The notes below the pieces were generated by a model that was not told where the DNA came from, did not search any database, and worked only from the letters and a program-made list of their open reading frames with translations. Positions 1 through 9,500 of a stretch of 22,508 bases of DNA are shown piece after piece (the stretch's first letter is position 1; the number at the start of each line of letters is the position of its first letter). The position numbers and the translations under genes were made by a program. The stretch comes from Heterotrichella gracilis (Eukaryota > Sar > Xanthophyceae > Tribonematales > Xanthonemataceae): contig JAULBX010029292.1 of NCBI GenBank assembly GCA_032358255.1, forward strand, positions 1-22,508, written 5' to 3'.

Positions 1-39
<39 letters not shown>

Positions 40-180
40 CCCCGGCGAGGGATGGGGCATGAGGTAGATGTGATGGGTACATTTCCTGGCACAGAGCTTG
101 TGGGTACTGCCATGCCCAACCCCGCACCGTCATCTCCTTTCGCCCCCACCTCCCGACCCGCCCCAACCCCCCACCCCGCA
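1..180. other. C-rich low-complexity start of window
   Basis: The first 38 bases are pure C, and 100-180 is C-rich intron-like sequence leading to an acceptor-like CCCCGCAG. No exon can be supported. The C run may be a real polypyrimidine tract or sit next to an assembly edge. Confidence 0.5.
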
Positions 181-220
181 GCCGACGCCCACATCCGCAC
201 CCCCAACCTGACCAGCAACA
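170..220 (+). repeat. Extra copy of the acceptor and first 40 bases of LRR exon 355
   Basis: The segment from the C-rich tract and GCAG through GACCAGCAACA matches 345-394 with only a few substitutions. It carries its own acceptor but then runs into unrelated sequence containing GGGTTTAGGG, so it is not a complete exon. It is an upstream duplicate of the exon's 5' end. Confidence 0.8.
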
Positions 221-354
221 GTTGTGTAGGGTTTAGGGATCAAACGTATATTGTCAGGGATAGGCTTTTCTGGGACAGGAAGTGCAGAGACGCTGTCACA
301 CCCACTTTCTGCATCCTCCTCTCCCCATCCCCCACCCCCCACCCCCCACCGCAG

Positions 355-3300
355 CCGACACCCACATCCGCACCCTCAACTTGACCAGCAACAACGTGGG
401 CGACGCGGGGGCGCGCGCACTGGCCGAGATGCTCAAGGTGAACACGACACTCGAGACGCTGGAGCTGAACGGGAACGTGATCGACTATGATGGCGTGTCG
501 GCCATTGCGGAGGCCCTGACTGTCAACACCTCGCTCAAGGCGCTGTCTGTCAGGTGCGCTGGGTGGAGAACCCTAAACCCAATGCGGAAAACCCTAGGTG
601 AAAAACCCTTGACTTCAGGTGGAAATTGTTGGAGCTGAATGTTTTTTTTTCTGACTACGATGGCGTCTTGGCGATTGCTGAGGCTCTGACTGTCGACACC
701 TTGCTCAAGGTGCTGTCCATCTGGTGGGCTAGGTGGGGAATCCTAGGCAAAAGAATCCTCATCTCAGGGTGGAGAACCTTATGCGAACCCTACGCCTTTC
801 TGGTTGTGATTGGCCACTGTGATGCGTGGGCCTGTGCACCACAACTAATTTCGCAACTGTAACTACCCGCACTTATTACTACAACAGCAAGCACTCTTCC
901 CTCCCACACACGCACCCACACCCACCCACACCCACCCACCTCCCCCCACTTGCAGCGACAACTACATAGGCGGTGTGGGTGCCCAAGTGCTGGCCACCGC
1001 CCTCAAGCAGAACAAATCCCTGCGCGAGCTGTGCATCAAGGGGAACGAGCTTGGGGATGCAGGCGTGCAGGTGGGGAGGAAATGCCTGCATACCATATAC
1101 CTGTACTAAAAAAGCCTAAGCCTATAAATAAAAAAATCCTAAACCCTAGAGCACCTCCCTGCACGAGCTGTGCGTCAAGGGGAATGAGCTGGGGGATGCA
1201 GGCGTGCAGGTGGGGAGGGAAATCCGGCGCAAACTCTTAACCCTAAACTAACTGCAAACCCATCCTAGGGAGCCTTTGCCAAGCACTTGGGGCGGCATAT
1301 GGGTTAAACTGCATGCATGCATTCTTGGGCTTGTCACTTCCCTCTTGGATGTTGTGGTCTTGGTTTTCTTGACAGGGACATCCTTATCCGTGGTTTGGAT
1401 TGGTTAGCGTTAGGGTATTCTTGACAGGGACACCCTTGCCTTGGTTTGGATTGGCCATCCGAGGATGGGTGGGATGGAGGGGCGGGGTAGGGTCCATATG
1501 CTTAGGGACCTTGATAGCAAGGAAGTCCATTGTACCTGTAGTCGCTTCAGGCGGCACCATTGTAATGCACCGTCCAAGATCAAAGTAGCATGCTTTTTGT
1601 GAATGTCTATTTAGGTTAACTATAAAAAATTTCAAGGACAGGATAATGTCCTGCGGTCTGAAGCTGCTGCTGGTGCACTGGACCTCCTTACTACCTACTA
1701 CTACCTAACAAAACCTTATGGAGTCGGTAAAGTCGATGAAGACGGCTGGCCAAAACCCAGGAATGGCCTGTGGCGCAAAGTCTCCCCGCAGCCCTCAACC
1801 CGCACCCACACCACTCCTCCCCCTGCCTCACACTGCCATTGCTGATGGGATCTGTCACTTATGGGCTGCCTCCTGCAACTTCATGTACTCCGCAACCCTG
1901 ACCATGCATCCCAGGAGATGCAAGCAGGGGGAAGCGGAGTACATCAAGTTCCAGACGGCAGCAATAAGTGAGAACGTACCGCACACATAGCACTTTGATG
2001 CTGGGAGGGGGAGAAGTGTAGGTGTGGTGGTCGTGGGGAATTTCGACTGCAGGCGCTGCCTGAGAAGGCTTTCAGCGAGCGCGGCTGCACGTGCTGAACT
2101 GGGCAACGAAAAATGTCCAGTAATCAAAACATGAAATCCACCCCCAGCAACCAAAATGTCCATGTCCCTCATAATTCTTGTAGTCAACAACACTGTCATA
2201 AATATAATAATCATACTAATCATATCATGATGCCACCCCCGTTGCAGTCCCTGTGTGAGGCCTTCACGGAGCGCGGCTGCGAGCTGCACGTGCTTGAGCT
2301 GGGCAACGAAAACATGTCCAGTAATCAAAATATGTCTCGAAAACTTGTAAAAATAATCTAAACCATAATTGTGCGCCCCCACCCCCCCCGTGCAGTCCCT
2401 GTGTGAGGCCTTCACGGAGCGAGGCTGCGAGCTGCACGTGCTTGAGCTGGGCAACAACAGCATCAGTGCAGAGGGGGCGGCTGCGCTGGCTGAGGTGGTC
2501 AAGGGGGTGAAGGGGATCCGCGAGCTGACCCTCAACATGAACGACATCGGCAACACCGGCATGTGGAAGGTGGGGCGCGTGGGGATGGCGGTGACAGTGG
2601 GGGCATGTGTGGGGGGGAAAGGGAGTCGGGTTGTCTGGTTTTGGAGGCAGATTTGGAGTCTAGGGCTTCACGTTCAAAGGCGCCTCAGAACTTTTACACC
2701 AAACATCTACCAAAAGAAGTTTAAGGAAAACTCGCCCATGTGCCAAAGCCCTCCTGGTGGTTTGTCTTGACGTACGCCTGACGTGTGTTTATTGCTTGCA
2801 GCTGGCTGAGGCCCTCAAGGACAACAAGACCCTAAAAACCCTAGACATCGGCGGCAACAACATGGGGCAGGAGGGCGCCAAGCTGCTTGCGGGGGCCCTC
2901 AAGGGCAACAAAACCCTAAAGACCCTAGAGCTGGGGTACAACCCCATCGGCACGGAGGGCGCCAAGGCGCTGGGGGATGTGATGAAGTACGATACAGAGG
3001 TGAGTGGTTCTGGGACAGGGTTCTGGAAGGGGGGTGCGGATGAGGTGAGGGTGTTGCTGCTCAGGAGGGGGCATTCCGAGGTCGATTCCCCCCTCGCTGT
3101 GCTCAAGTTGAGAGACTGAGATTGGGAGGGTATGCCTAGACATTTTGGCCTCCCAACACACCCACATCTTGAAAAAGGCAACAACCCTGACCTCATTACC
3201 CCCCCCCCTTGCCCCAGGTTGAGACGCTGCGCATGGGGTGGTGCAAGATCGGGCCCGGGGACGGCGCCAAGGCGGTAGCCGACCTCATCATGTTCAACGG

Positions 3301-4137
3301 AACCCTACGAACCCTAGACCTGCGGGGGAACGGGTTTGCCAATGATGGGGCCATCTACCTGTCTCGCTCGCTCAAGGGGCACACCAACGAGCGTCTGCAG
3401 GAGCTTGATTTGGGGTACAACGAGATCAAGGATGAGGGCGCGTGCGCCATCGCACAGGTGCGCTGGGGTTTGAGTGGGGTTTGGGTAGGCCCGAGGTAGG
3501 GTTTTGTAAAAATTGCACCCGGCGGCGCAATTTGCCTGTTTCGGTGGCGCAAGGGCATGCAAATGAGTGGCTGCAGGAGCTTGATTTGGGGTACAGTGCC
3601 ATCAAGGAGGTGGGTAGGGTTTGGGCAGGGTTTGGGCAAGGGTTTGTGTAGGGTTTATGAATCACTGAGGTACAATGAGATCAAGGACGAGGGCGCGGGC
3701 GCCATCGCACCGGTGCGCTGGGTTTGGATAGGGTTTTGGTAGGGTTCGGCTGTAGCGTCTGCCAGAGCTGGGTGTGGGGTACAATAATGTCAATGAGGAG
3801 GGGGCGTGTGCTCTGGCACAGGTGGGGATTGGGTCGGGGTAGGCAGGGGTTTGGGCAGGGCGTGGGCTGGGTTGGGGCAGGATTTTGCAGCCGAGCTGGA
3901 TTGGTTGCTTTCATTAATGAAGATCATTTACCGGTACCTTCCCCCCACCCCCCACCCCATCCTCACCACCACGACCCCCCCCACCCGCAGGCCCTCAAGG
4001 GCAACCCCGAGGGCGCCCCCCGCGAGCTCAAGGTGAATGCCAACTACATCACGAAGTTTGGACAGGTGGCGCTCACAGAGGCGCTGGACATGGTGTACGA
4101 GATGGCAGGGGGGAAGGAGATCGTCATCACGTACTGA
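355..4137 (+). CDS. Leucine-rich repeat protein, RNase-inhibitor type (NLRC3/RNH1-like), 5' end outside window
   Basis: Six exons were placed by splice sites and phase: 355-553, 956-1070, 2396-2569, 2802-2999, 3218-3457 and 3991-4137 (TGA). They give 356 residues with 12 repeats of about 28 residues of the form LxxLxLxxNxIxxxGAxALAxAL, for example LETLELNGNVI, LKTLDIGGNNM and LRTLDLRGNGF. This spacing and the G-A-x-x-L-A helix are typical of the RI subfamily, whose members are cytoplasmic binding proteins (NLRC3, RNH1, RanGAP). No NACHT, WPP or kinase domain is visible. The protein ends in a short tail, GGKEIVITY. Exon 355 enters in phase 1, so at least one upstream exon lies before the window; positions 1-180 are C-rich and show no convincing one. 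Three LRRs contain T-L-K-T-L or T-L-R-T-L coded by telomere-like ACCCTA, using the otherwise scarce Leu codon CTA. A partner or function cannot be inferred. The exon model is sound; the exact role is unknown. Confidence 0.82.
628..770 (+). repeat. Diverged copy of the donor end of LRR exon 355-553
   Basis: From TTGGAGCTGAAT onward this repeats the end of the preceding exon (about 460-553) and continues into the start of its intron, including the 'ggagaaccctaaacc' stretch. It lies about 170 bases downstream. It differs at many sites and lacks an acceptor, so it is read as a decayed tandem duplicate and not an exon. Confidence 0.8.
1148..1213 (+). repeat. Copy of the donor end of LRR exon 956-1070
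   Basis: The segment repeats the last 58 or so bases of exon 956-1070 and the first bases of the intron (GGCGTGCAG followed by GTGGGGAGG). Its reading frame is intact (TSLHELCVKGNELGDAGVQ). It is preceded by AAATCCTAAACCCTAGAG. If it were spliced in it would add a half repeat, which would break the 28-residue LRR period, so use as an exon is doubtful. Confidence 0.85.
1361..1458 (+). repeat. Two-copy tandem repeat, 52-base period, in LRR intron
   Basis: TTCTTGACAGGGACA followed by CCTT and TGGTTTGGATTGG occurs twice, starting at 1366 and 1418. No coding match was seen. It sits in the long intron 1071-2395. Confidence 0.75.
1855..1974 (+). repeat. Long imperfect hairpin (about 120 bases) in LRR intron
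   Basis: The left arm beginning TCACTTATGGGCTGCC is the imperfect reverse complement of the right arm ending GGCAGCAATAAGTGA. The arms share ATGTACTCCGC and AACTT, and the pairing continues inward to a TGCATC/GATGCA stem around a loop near 1910. Roughly four in five positions of the outer 38 pair. It could be a decayed inverted repeat element (MITE-like) or a miRNA-type precursor. The host intron is transcribed with the LRR gene. The sequence alone does not decide between these. Confidence 0.6.
2041..2460 (+). repeat. Three tandem copies of the acceptor end of LRR exon 2396-2569
   Basis: The segment beginning GCAG, then TCCCTGTGTGAGGCC and ending GAGCTGGGCAAC occurs as the true exon start (2391-2454), as a near-perfect copy at 2245-2308, and as a degraded, partly deleted copy at 2049-2107. 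The first two copies also share a downstream stretch (GAAAACATGTCCAGTAATC) that the true exon lacks. That shared tail shows they arose from each other after diverging from the exon. Each copy has an AG acceptor, but only the last continues as coding LRR sequence. Confidence 0.88.
3570..3825 (+). repeat. Three extra copies of the donor end of LRR exon 3218-3457
   Basis: Fragments coding LQELDLGYSAIKE, RYNEIKDEGAGAIAP and GYNNVNEEGACALAQ repeat the exon's end (LQELDLGYNEIKDEGACAIAQ). Each is followed by a GT donor, at 3610, 3713 and 3822; the true donor is at 3458. Spacings are 152, 103 and 109 bases. The reading frame is kept inside each copy, but no acceptor precedes them. They are separated by GGGTTTGGGTAGGG-like tracts. 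Confidence 0.88.
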
Positions 4138-4370
4138 ACAGGGGAGGAAATGGTGTGTGAGATGGCCAGGGGGGAAGGAGGCAGTCGTCACGTACTGAGA
4201 AGGGGAGGAAAGGGTGTATGAGATGGCAAGGGGGAAAGGGGGCAGTCATCACATACTGAGGAGGGGAGGGGAAGGTTGTATGGGTCATTCTTGGGTACTG
4301 AGAGGGGCGAGGCATTGGATGTGAGGTGGTCGCTGCCTGCAGGGGGCGATGGGAATATTGCATACTGAGA
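4091..4370 (+). repeat. Tandem repeat of the LRR coding tail and stop codon, 61-base period
   Basis: The last coding bases (TGGTGTACGAGATGGCAGG through CATCACGTACTGA) are repeated after the true stop. TACTGA recurs at 4132, 4193 and 4254, exactly 61 bases apart, then at 4296 and 4363 in shorter, degenerate copies. Only the first is in frame with the gene; the rest form the 3' UTR. A TGTAA poly(A)-type signal of green algae is at 4659-4663, a plausible 3' end. Confidence 0.88.
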
Positions 4371-4371
4371 T

Positions 4372-6464
4372 GGGGGAGTAAGAGGGAGGGGGGAGAGGGA
4401 GGATAATATCACATTGTAGTAAATGGATTAGCATGGGTGGCGGCAAGGTTTTCACCCTATACTGGCAATGGGGAGCGAATGTCAAGCCTTGGAGGCGGAG
4501 TGGATGTATCGTCGCCACCCCTGGTGCCATGCCAAAGACTGGGCGGGGAGACAAGAGGACATGCAAAGCGGGTTTGGCAAGGCTGGGGGGACTCCGAGAA
4601 GTGCCATGCCATGTCATTTTTTGTTGAGACGGGGAAGGGGTATCACGTGATAGAGCGCTGTAACTTGCCAAGGATGCAGGAGGCATTGCTTAAAAGTAAA
4701 ATTTAGTAAACCAGAGGAGGGTACATCGGCCCCACACACAAGGGGAACTGGCTATTTGGAATGCATGGTTTCTGGATTATAGAACAGTGGTGCACCGTCT
4801 GTTGCAACATGGTGGGGATACTTCAGCCCTCCAAAACCCTTTCCTCGTGGGTGTTGCGCATCGTGTCGTTGAGTTGCACATCATGTCGTTGCGTTGCACA
4901 CCATGATGGTTTGTACTTTCAATGAGTTGCATCTGGCGGTGTGAATTGCCCCCCTTCTGATGGGGCATCATCATTACAAGTTGTGATGAAGAGTTTAAAC
5001 CAAGAAAGAAAGGCAGCGTCCACTGTCCACTGGCTACGCTAACCACAGGGGCCCCAAACCAGTATCTTGTGGCATGCGGCATGGCCCGTCGATGCACCCC
5101 GTTACCGGTGTGCTAGCAGCTAGCTACACCCTTCACCCTTCAGCCTATGGCAGCCCGGCTTGAAGGGTGGGATCCAGCAAGACTTAATTACTTACCTATT
5201 GTAGCCCAAGAGTGGGCAAGAATGACGAGTCTTAGCTCACGTTGCGCACAGCGCTTGCCATCAGTGATTGATCACTTATTGAAGTTCAGCCAGATGGAAG
5301 CGTTACAGACTTTGCACCAACAGTTTGCAAATCGGAAAGATTATGAAAGTAATCGGACAGGCAGCTGCTGGCTAGGGTGTCCACACGCCTCCTAGTAAAT
5401 TGACCCAGGCCCTTAATATTTATTCATACAGCCAGGCCCTGGAATGGGCGGGCCGGGCGCGCAATGCGCATGGCATATATAACGACAGCAGACCTGCCAA
5501 AAATGACTACACACACGGAAGCAACAGCGCATATACTGACGGTGCTGGGGACCCTAAAACCCTAACCTACAGGGGACGGCCACACCATGCTTATGGAACA
5601 GTCCAACAGGTACCATACAAGTGTATGGGGAAATTCAACAATGCGTTTGCGCAGCCTCTAGAAAAACCTTAGGGGTTTTCTTTTCAATGCAGCTCCTGGG
5701 GGTGAACGCGCGCTAGCTACCGAAAATGGAGGGTGAAAGGGAGGGTGGGATATGAATAGAACCCGAAAGTATTTTGAACGTCACAATTTTTCAGAAATGA
5801 ATTGTGGTCACCAGGCCTTGACAAGGGAGGCAGTTAGTGCACTGATGCCAAAAAGAGTGGAAATTGAGGCATGAGCCACACAAAAAAGGACATGAAAAGA
5901 TACAGATCAAAAGGTACATGGAACACCTAGGACGCACCAATAGGCCAGGAGTTGCGGGCTGGGAATAATTAGCTGACGGCCCGGGGTTGCCCATCATTTG
6001 CATATGATACCCCCCCACCCAGTGAACGCTTTCCTGAATATAGAGCCGACAGCCAATGCCTGACGCTGTTGATCAACTGCTGTGGACAGATTGAAACCCG
6101 CAATGGTGCTGCTGCAACCACTTGCCACAAAATAATGCCCCACACCGCCCTAATAACAAGCTGGGGTGGCTCCCTTGGAACCAGCTATGTATTACCCTTT
6201 GACGAGCTGTACCGGGTGATGAAATACGACACGATTATTCAGCTCCCAATGAAGGCACCTGGCCTGCCACGGTCTCACACCCACTCCTGCAAGTGCTTCA
6301 TATCCATCGCACGCTGTGACCATGGCCCACACATTGCTGCCATGTGACCCACCCTTCAGCCTAGTTTGAGGGTCAGCACCACAGCCCTTGCCACCACCAC
6401 GTCCGAGCAAACACTGTGTTGGGGTCGCCACGCTGTCATCTTCACCTTGGCGTCAACATCATAG
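4372..6464. other. Gap between convergent genes, no gene supported
   Basis: This holds the presumed 3' UTR of the LRR gene and then about 2 kb without recognisable coding. Short open frames at 4437-4706, 5147-5395, 5400-5672 and 6069-6347 lack the codon bias of the neighbouring genes, and no family was recognised. Minor features are a 20-base tandem repeat at 4855-4905 (TGCACATCATGTCGTTGCGT type), a TATATA motif at 5475 and a telomere-like ACCCTAAAACCCTAACC at 5553-5569. A decayed element could be present but nothing diagnostic is visible. Confidence 0.5.
4855..4905. repeat. 20-base tandem repeat, about 2.5 copies
   Basis: TGCGCATCGTGTCGTTGAGT is followed directly by TGCACATCATGTCGTTGCGT and a partial third copy. 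It is intergenic, with no evident function. Confidence 0.75.
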
Positions 6465-6580
6465 TATCGGATCATCTGTGATCACCATCCACGCTGCGAT
6501 CATCGCCATCACTCTCTGGCCACCTCCTCTGATCATCTGTGACCATCGTCCACGCTGTGACCATCGCCATCACGTGGTGA
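6465..6580 (-). repeat. Tandem repeat covering the stop codon of the phosphosite-rich gene, 61-base period
   Basis: On the minus strand, TGATGGCGATG followed by a CAGCGTGGA / ACAGATGATC stretch starts exactly at the stop codon (6572-6570) and is repeated 61 bases further on, where the aligned TGA is at 6511-6509. The layout mirrors the stop-codon repeat of the LRR gene, with the same period but unrelated sequence. Confidence 0.78.
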
Positions 6581-9500
6581 CCATCATGTCAGGGGGGGCG
6601 GTGCAGCTGTGGGGGTTGGGTGCGTGTGGCGACATGAGCGTTGCCACAGGGCTGAACTTGACGTGGTGGTGCGCATCCTGCAATGGGGTAAAAAACCAGG
6701 TCAGCACGGGACTGACGGGAGAGGAAATCACAACTACAATCTTAAGCGTCTCCATAGTAGACAAAAGCAGTTATTTTTATAACCTGTTTTACTACTGCAA
6801 TGGAGGCCAGCACACTGTGTGGTGCAATGTCGCCTGCAGCTACAATCTTGTCTACCGCATGCACAAGGAATGTGGAATGAGTGGGGGCTTGATTAGGCTT
6901 TTAGGGTTTTCCCCGCACCTCTACAAGCACTTCTGTGACCTTGCGGCTGAAGCGCACAGGCACAGACTGTGCAGGGTTCTTAGGGTTTAAGAATCAAGGG
7001 CTTCGGGGTTTTAACTCAAACTTTAAGGGTTTTCCTCTCACCTGCTCCTCCACCTCTAGAAGCACTTCAGTGACCTTGCGGCTGAAGCGCACAGACAGGG
7101 AGTGGCCAGAGTTGGTGCGGCTGTGGCCCCCGAATCGCCCTGCGTGGCCCCCGTGGGCCTGGTCTGCTGATCCATGCTGTACCATAGAGGACTTGTGGTC
7201 CAACATGAAGTCCTCTGCAGGGGCGGGGGTTTAGGGTTAGGGTTTGGGGGGAAGGTGGTGGAAGGTGTGCTGTTGCAGAGGGGTCCAAGTATTGCCATTA
7301 CCTATTTGATCGAGTCCGCTTCGATGTTTGACAAAAAGATGAAAGCCGATTTGAGCAGAGCACGTCATTCTAGTGTGTCAGGGTTTAGGGTTTACCTGGC
7401 AGTGGCAGGCTCCTGTTGGCCTCCGTCAAATCGGTCTCCATGGAAAACTGGGAGACAGGCGTGGCAGGGTATGAGCACAGCTCGCCATCCCCCTCCCCTC
7501 CTTCCTGCTCATCTTCATCCCCCTCCTCGTCGATGTGCATCTCACTCACGCGCCGGGACAGGCGCTCCTGGGAAACGGGACAAAATGGGGATTTCAGAAG
7601 GGTTTAGGGTTTAGGGAAGCAAATCTGACAAGGGCATCTCACTCACGCACTCCTAAGAACCAAAGGAAATCGTCTAAAACCCTTTTATCTCTAAGTGCCC
7701 CAGGCTTCAGGTGAGGGAATCAGGGTGTGTGAGGAAGGAACTCACAGTGGCAGCCGCGCCAGAGCCATTCCAGGGGCTCTTCACACAAAAGGGCAGTGGC
7801 ACGGACAATGTGAAGGAAAAAAGGGGCAACCCTGATGGTGACACAGCTTTACAATCAACTCATACCCAAGCAGGGATTAGGGTTTGGGGTTTAGCTAGGG
7901 TCTTGAGTTAGGGTTTTACCCACCTTGTGCACAAAGAAGCTGTCCAGCCTGCTCGAGATCACGAGCGGGCAGAATTAGGGTAACGGATTTAGGATTTTGA
8001 AGTTTCACCCACCTTGTGCACAAAGAAGCTGTCCAGCCTGCCTGAGATCATGAGGGGGCAGAATTAGGGTAACGGATTTAGGGTTTTGAGGTTGAGGGTT
8101 TTGTAGTTAGGGTTTCACCCACCTCATGCACAAAGAAGCTGTCCAGCCTGCCTGAGATCATGAGGGGGCAGGATTCAGGGTTTTAGGGTTTGTAATTAGG
8201 GTTTCACCCACCTTGTGCACAAAGAAGCTGTCCAGCCTGCCTGAGATCATGAGGGGGCAGGGCTCCTCGTAGTCATCGATTTCATCCTCGTCATCGCTGT
8301 CGTGGGTGGCTGCGGGGGTACACAAGGGTTGTCAGAATGAGGGGGCAAATTTCTTGACCTCATCCACGGTTTGTGTGAGGGTTTTCTCCATTTTAAGGCT
8401 GAAGTTGCGGATAGGTAGGCTGCACCGCACCTGCGGACGCCTGCGAGTTGTTGGACCTGCGCCAGTCCAGCCGCACATTATGCACCCGATGCTGGTTTAG
8501 GGTTTAAGGGTTTTGGGGTAAGGTCCCGCACCTGAGGACGCCTGCGAGTTGTTGGACCGGCGCCGGTCCAGCCGCGCCTTGTGCACCCCGATGCTGTCCT
8601 GGCGTTTCATGGAGGCGCTGTTTTCAAGCATCCAGTCAAAGCTGGGCTGTTGGGACATGGTGCCACCCGAGGCGCGCCTCTCGGCCAGTCCCCCGCCCTG
8701 CTTGGTTTCGGCGTCCTTGGCGTCGGCGGGCGCGTTGATGCGCACCTGCGGGGGGTGGGGATTATGTGCAGGTGAGAGGGGGGCCCATGCATGCATGGGG
8801 GCATACGATGTACGTACAAAGGGTTAGTATGTGGCATGCAGCCTTCCCATTTGTGGTGTGGGTGTGGTATCATGCCTGCCGACCCCAGCACCCTCCAGCA
8901 TATTTGCCTTGGAATGCTGGGGACTTGCATGAGTTTCTCTTTAGTTATGGAATTAGGGTTTGTAGGGTTTAGGGTCTGCACCTGCTTGGGCACGCTGAGG
9001 ATGCGCATCATGTTCCCTGGGGGGGACGTCCCGGGGGTAGGTGTGCCAACAACAGTCCGGATTGGCGCCATTATCGGATCCGCTGCAAATACCGCTTGCT
9101 TGCTGGCAAAGGGAGATGACCTGGCGAGGCTGTTTGAACCCACGAGGGAGCTGGAGGCGGAGAGGGTCCCCATGGACCCTAGGCTAGGGTTTCCGGAGGA
9201 CCCGTTGCCAATGGAGCCCAGGCTGGGCCCTAGGTTAGGGTTTTCGGCGGATCCTGGGGGTCCGAACGGGCTGGACGTGCCAGGGGTGCGCTTTGCAAAC
9301 GGGGAGGTTTTGGCGGGGGAGGTTCCCAGGGGTAGGGTCGAGCTAGGGTTGCAGGTGGTGGTGTCGGGTGCGCCTGGCGCCATCCTGTTGAGGCGGGAGG
9401 CGAAGGGGGAGGTGTGTGGGGGGGAGGCCTGTGTGGGGCTGTGGCTGTGGCTGTGGGAGGGGCTGGTGGTGGGTGGGGTGGCGGGGGTGAAGGCAGAGGA

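Larger units (their letters stand above)
7224..8975 (-). repeat. Telomere-like motif tracts in introns
   Basis: Runs of TTTAGGG, TTAGGG and TTTTAGGG on the plus strand (CCCTAAA on the coding strand) occur in most introns of this gene, for example near 7228-7250, 7383-7394, 7601-7616, 7877-7916, 8090-8115, 8175-8205, 8497-8515 and 8950-8975. They typically lie between an exon copy and the next. None is long enough to be a telomere. Confidence 0.85.

Noticed and set aside
1150..1213. Copy of the LRR exon end as an extra real exon
   Set aside because: Including it would insert a half repeat and break the 28-residue LRR period, whereas joining 1070 to 2396 keeps the period and frame exactly.
1855..2562. 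235-codon minus-strand open frame across the LRR intron and exon
   Set aside because: It runs antisense through a verified LRR exon and the hairpin; its apparent protein repeats only reflect the tandem DNA copies.
5791..6018. Cys/His-rich minus-strand frame (PFLCGSCLNFHSFWHQCTNC) as a zinc finger of a transposase
   Set aside because: The cysteine spacing fits no zinc-binding family I can name, the frame lacks gene-like codon bias, and no neighbouring transposase or terminal repeat is visible.
7921..8171. The three exon copies as cassette exons
   Set aside because: None has an AG acceptor with a pyrimidine tract before it; they hold only the exon's 3' part and donor.
7224..8975. Telomere-like tracts as a chromosome end or fusion point
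   Set aside because: The runs are short, degenerate, scattered through introns of several genes, and never form a long array.
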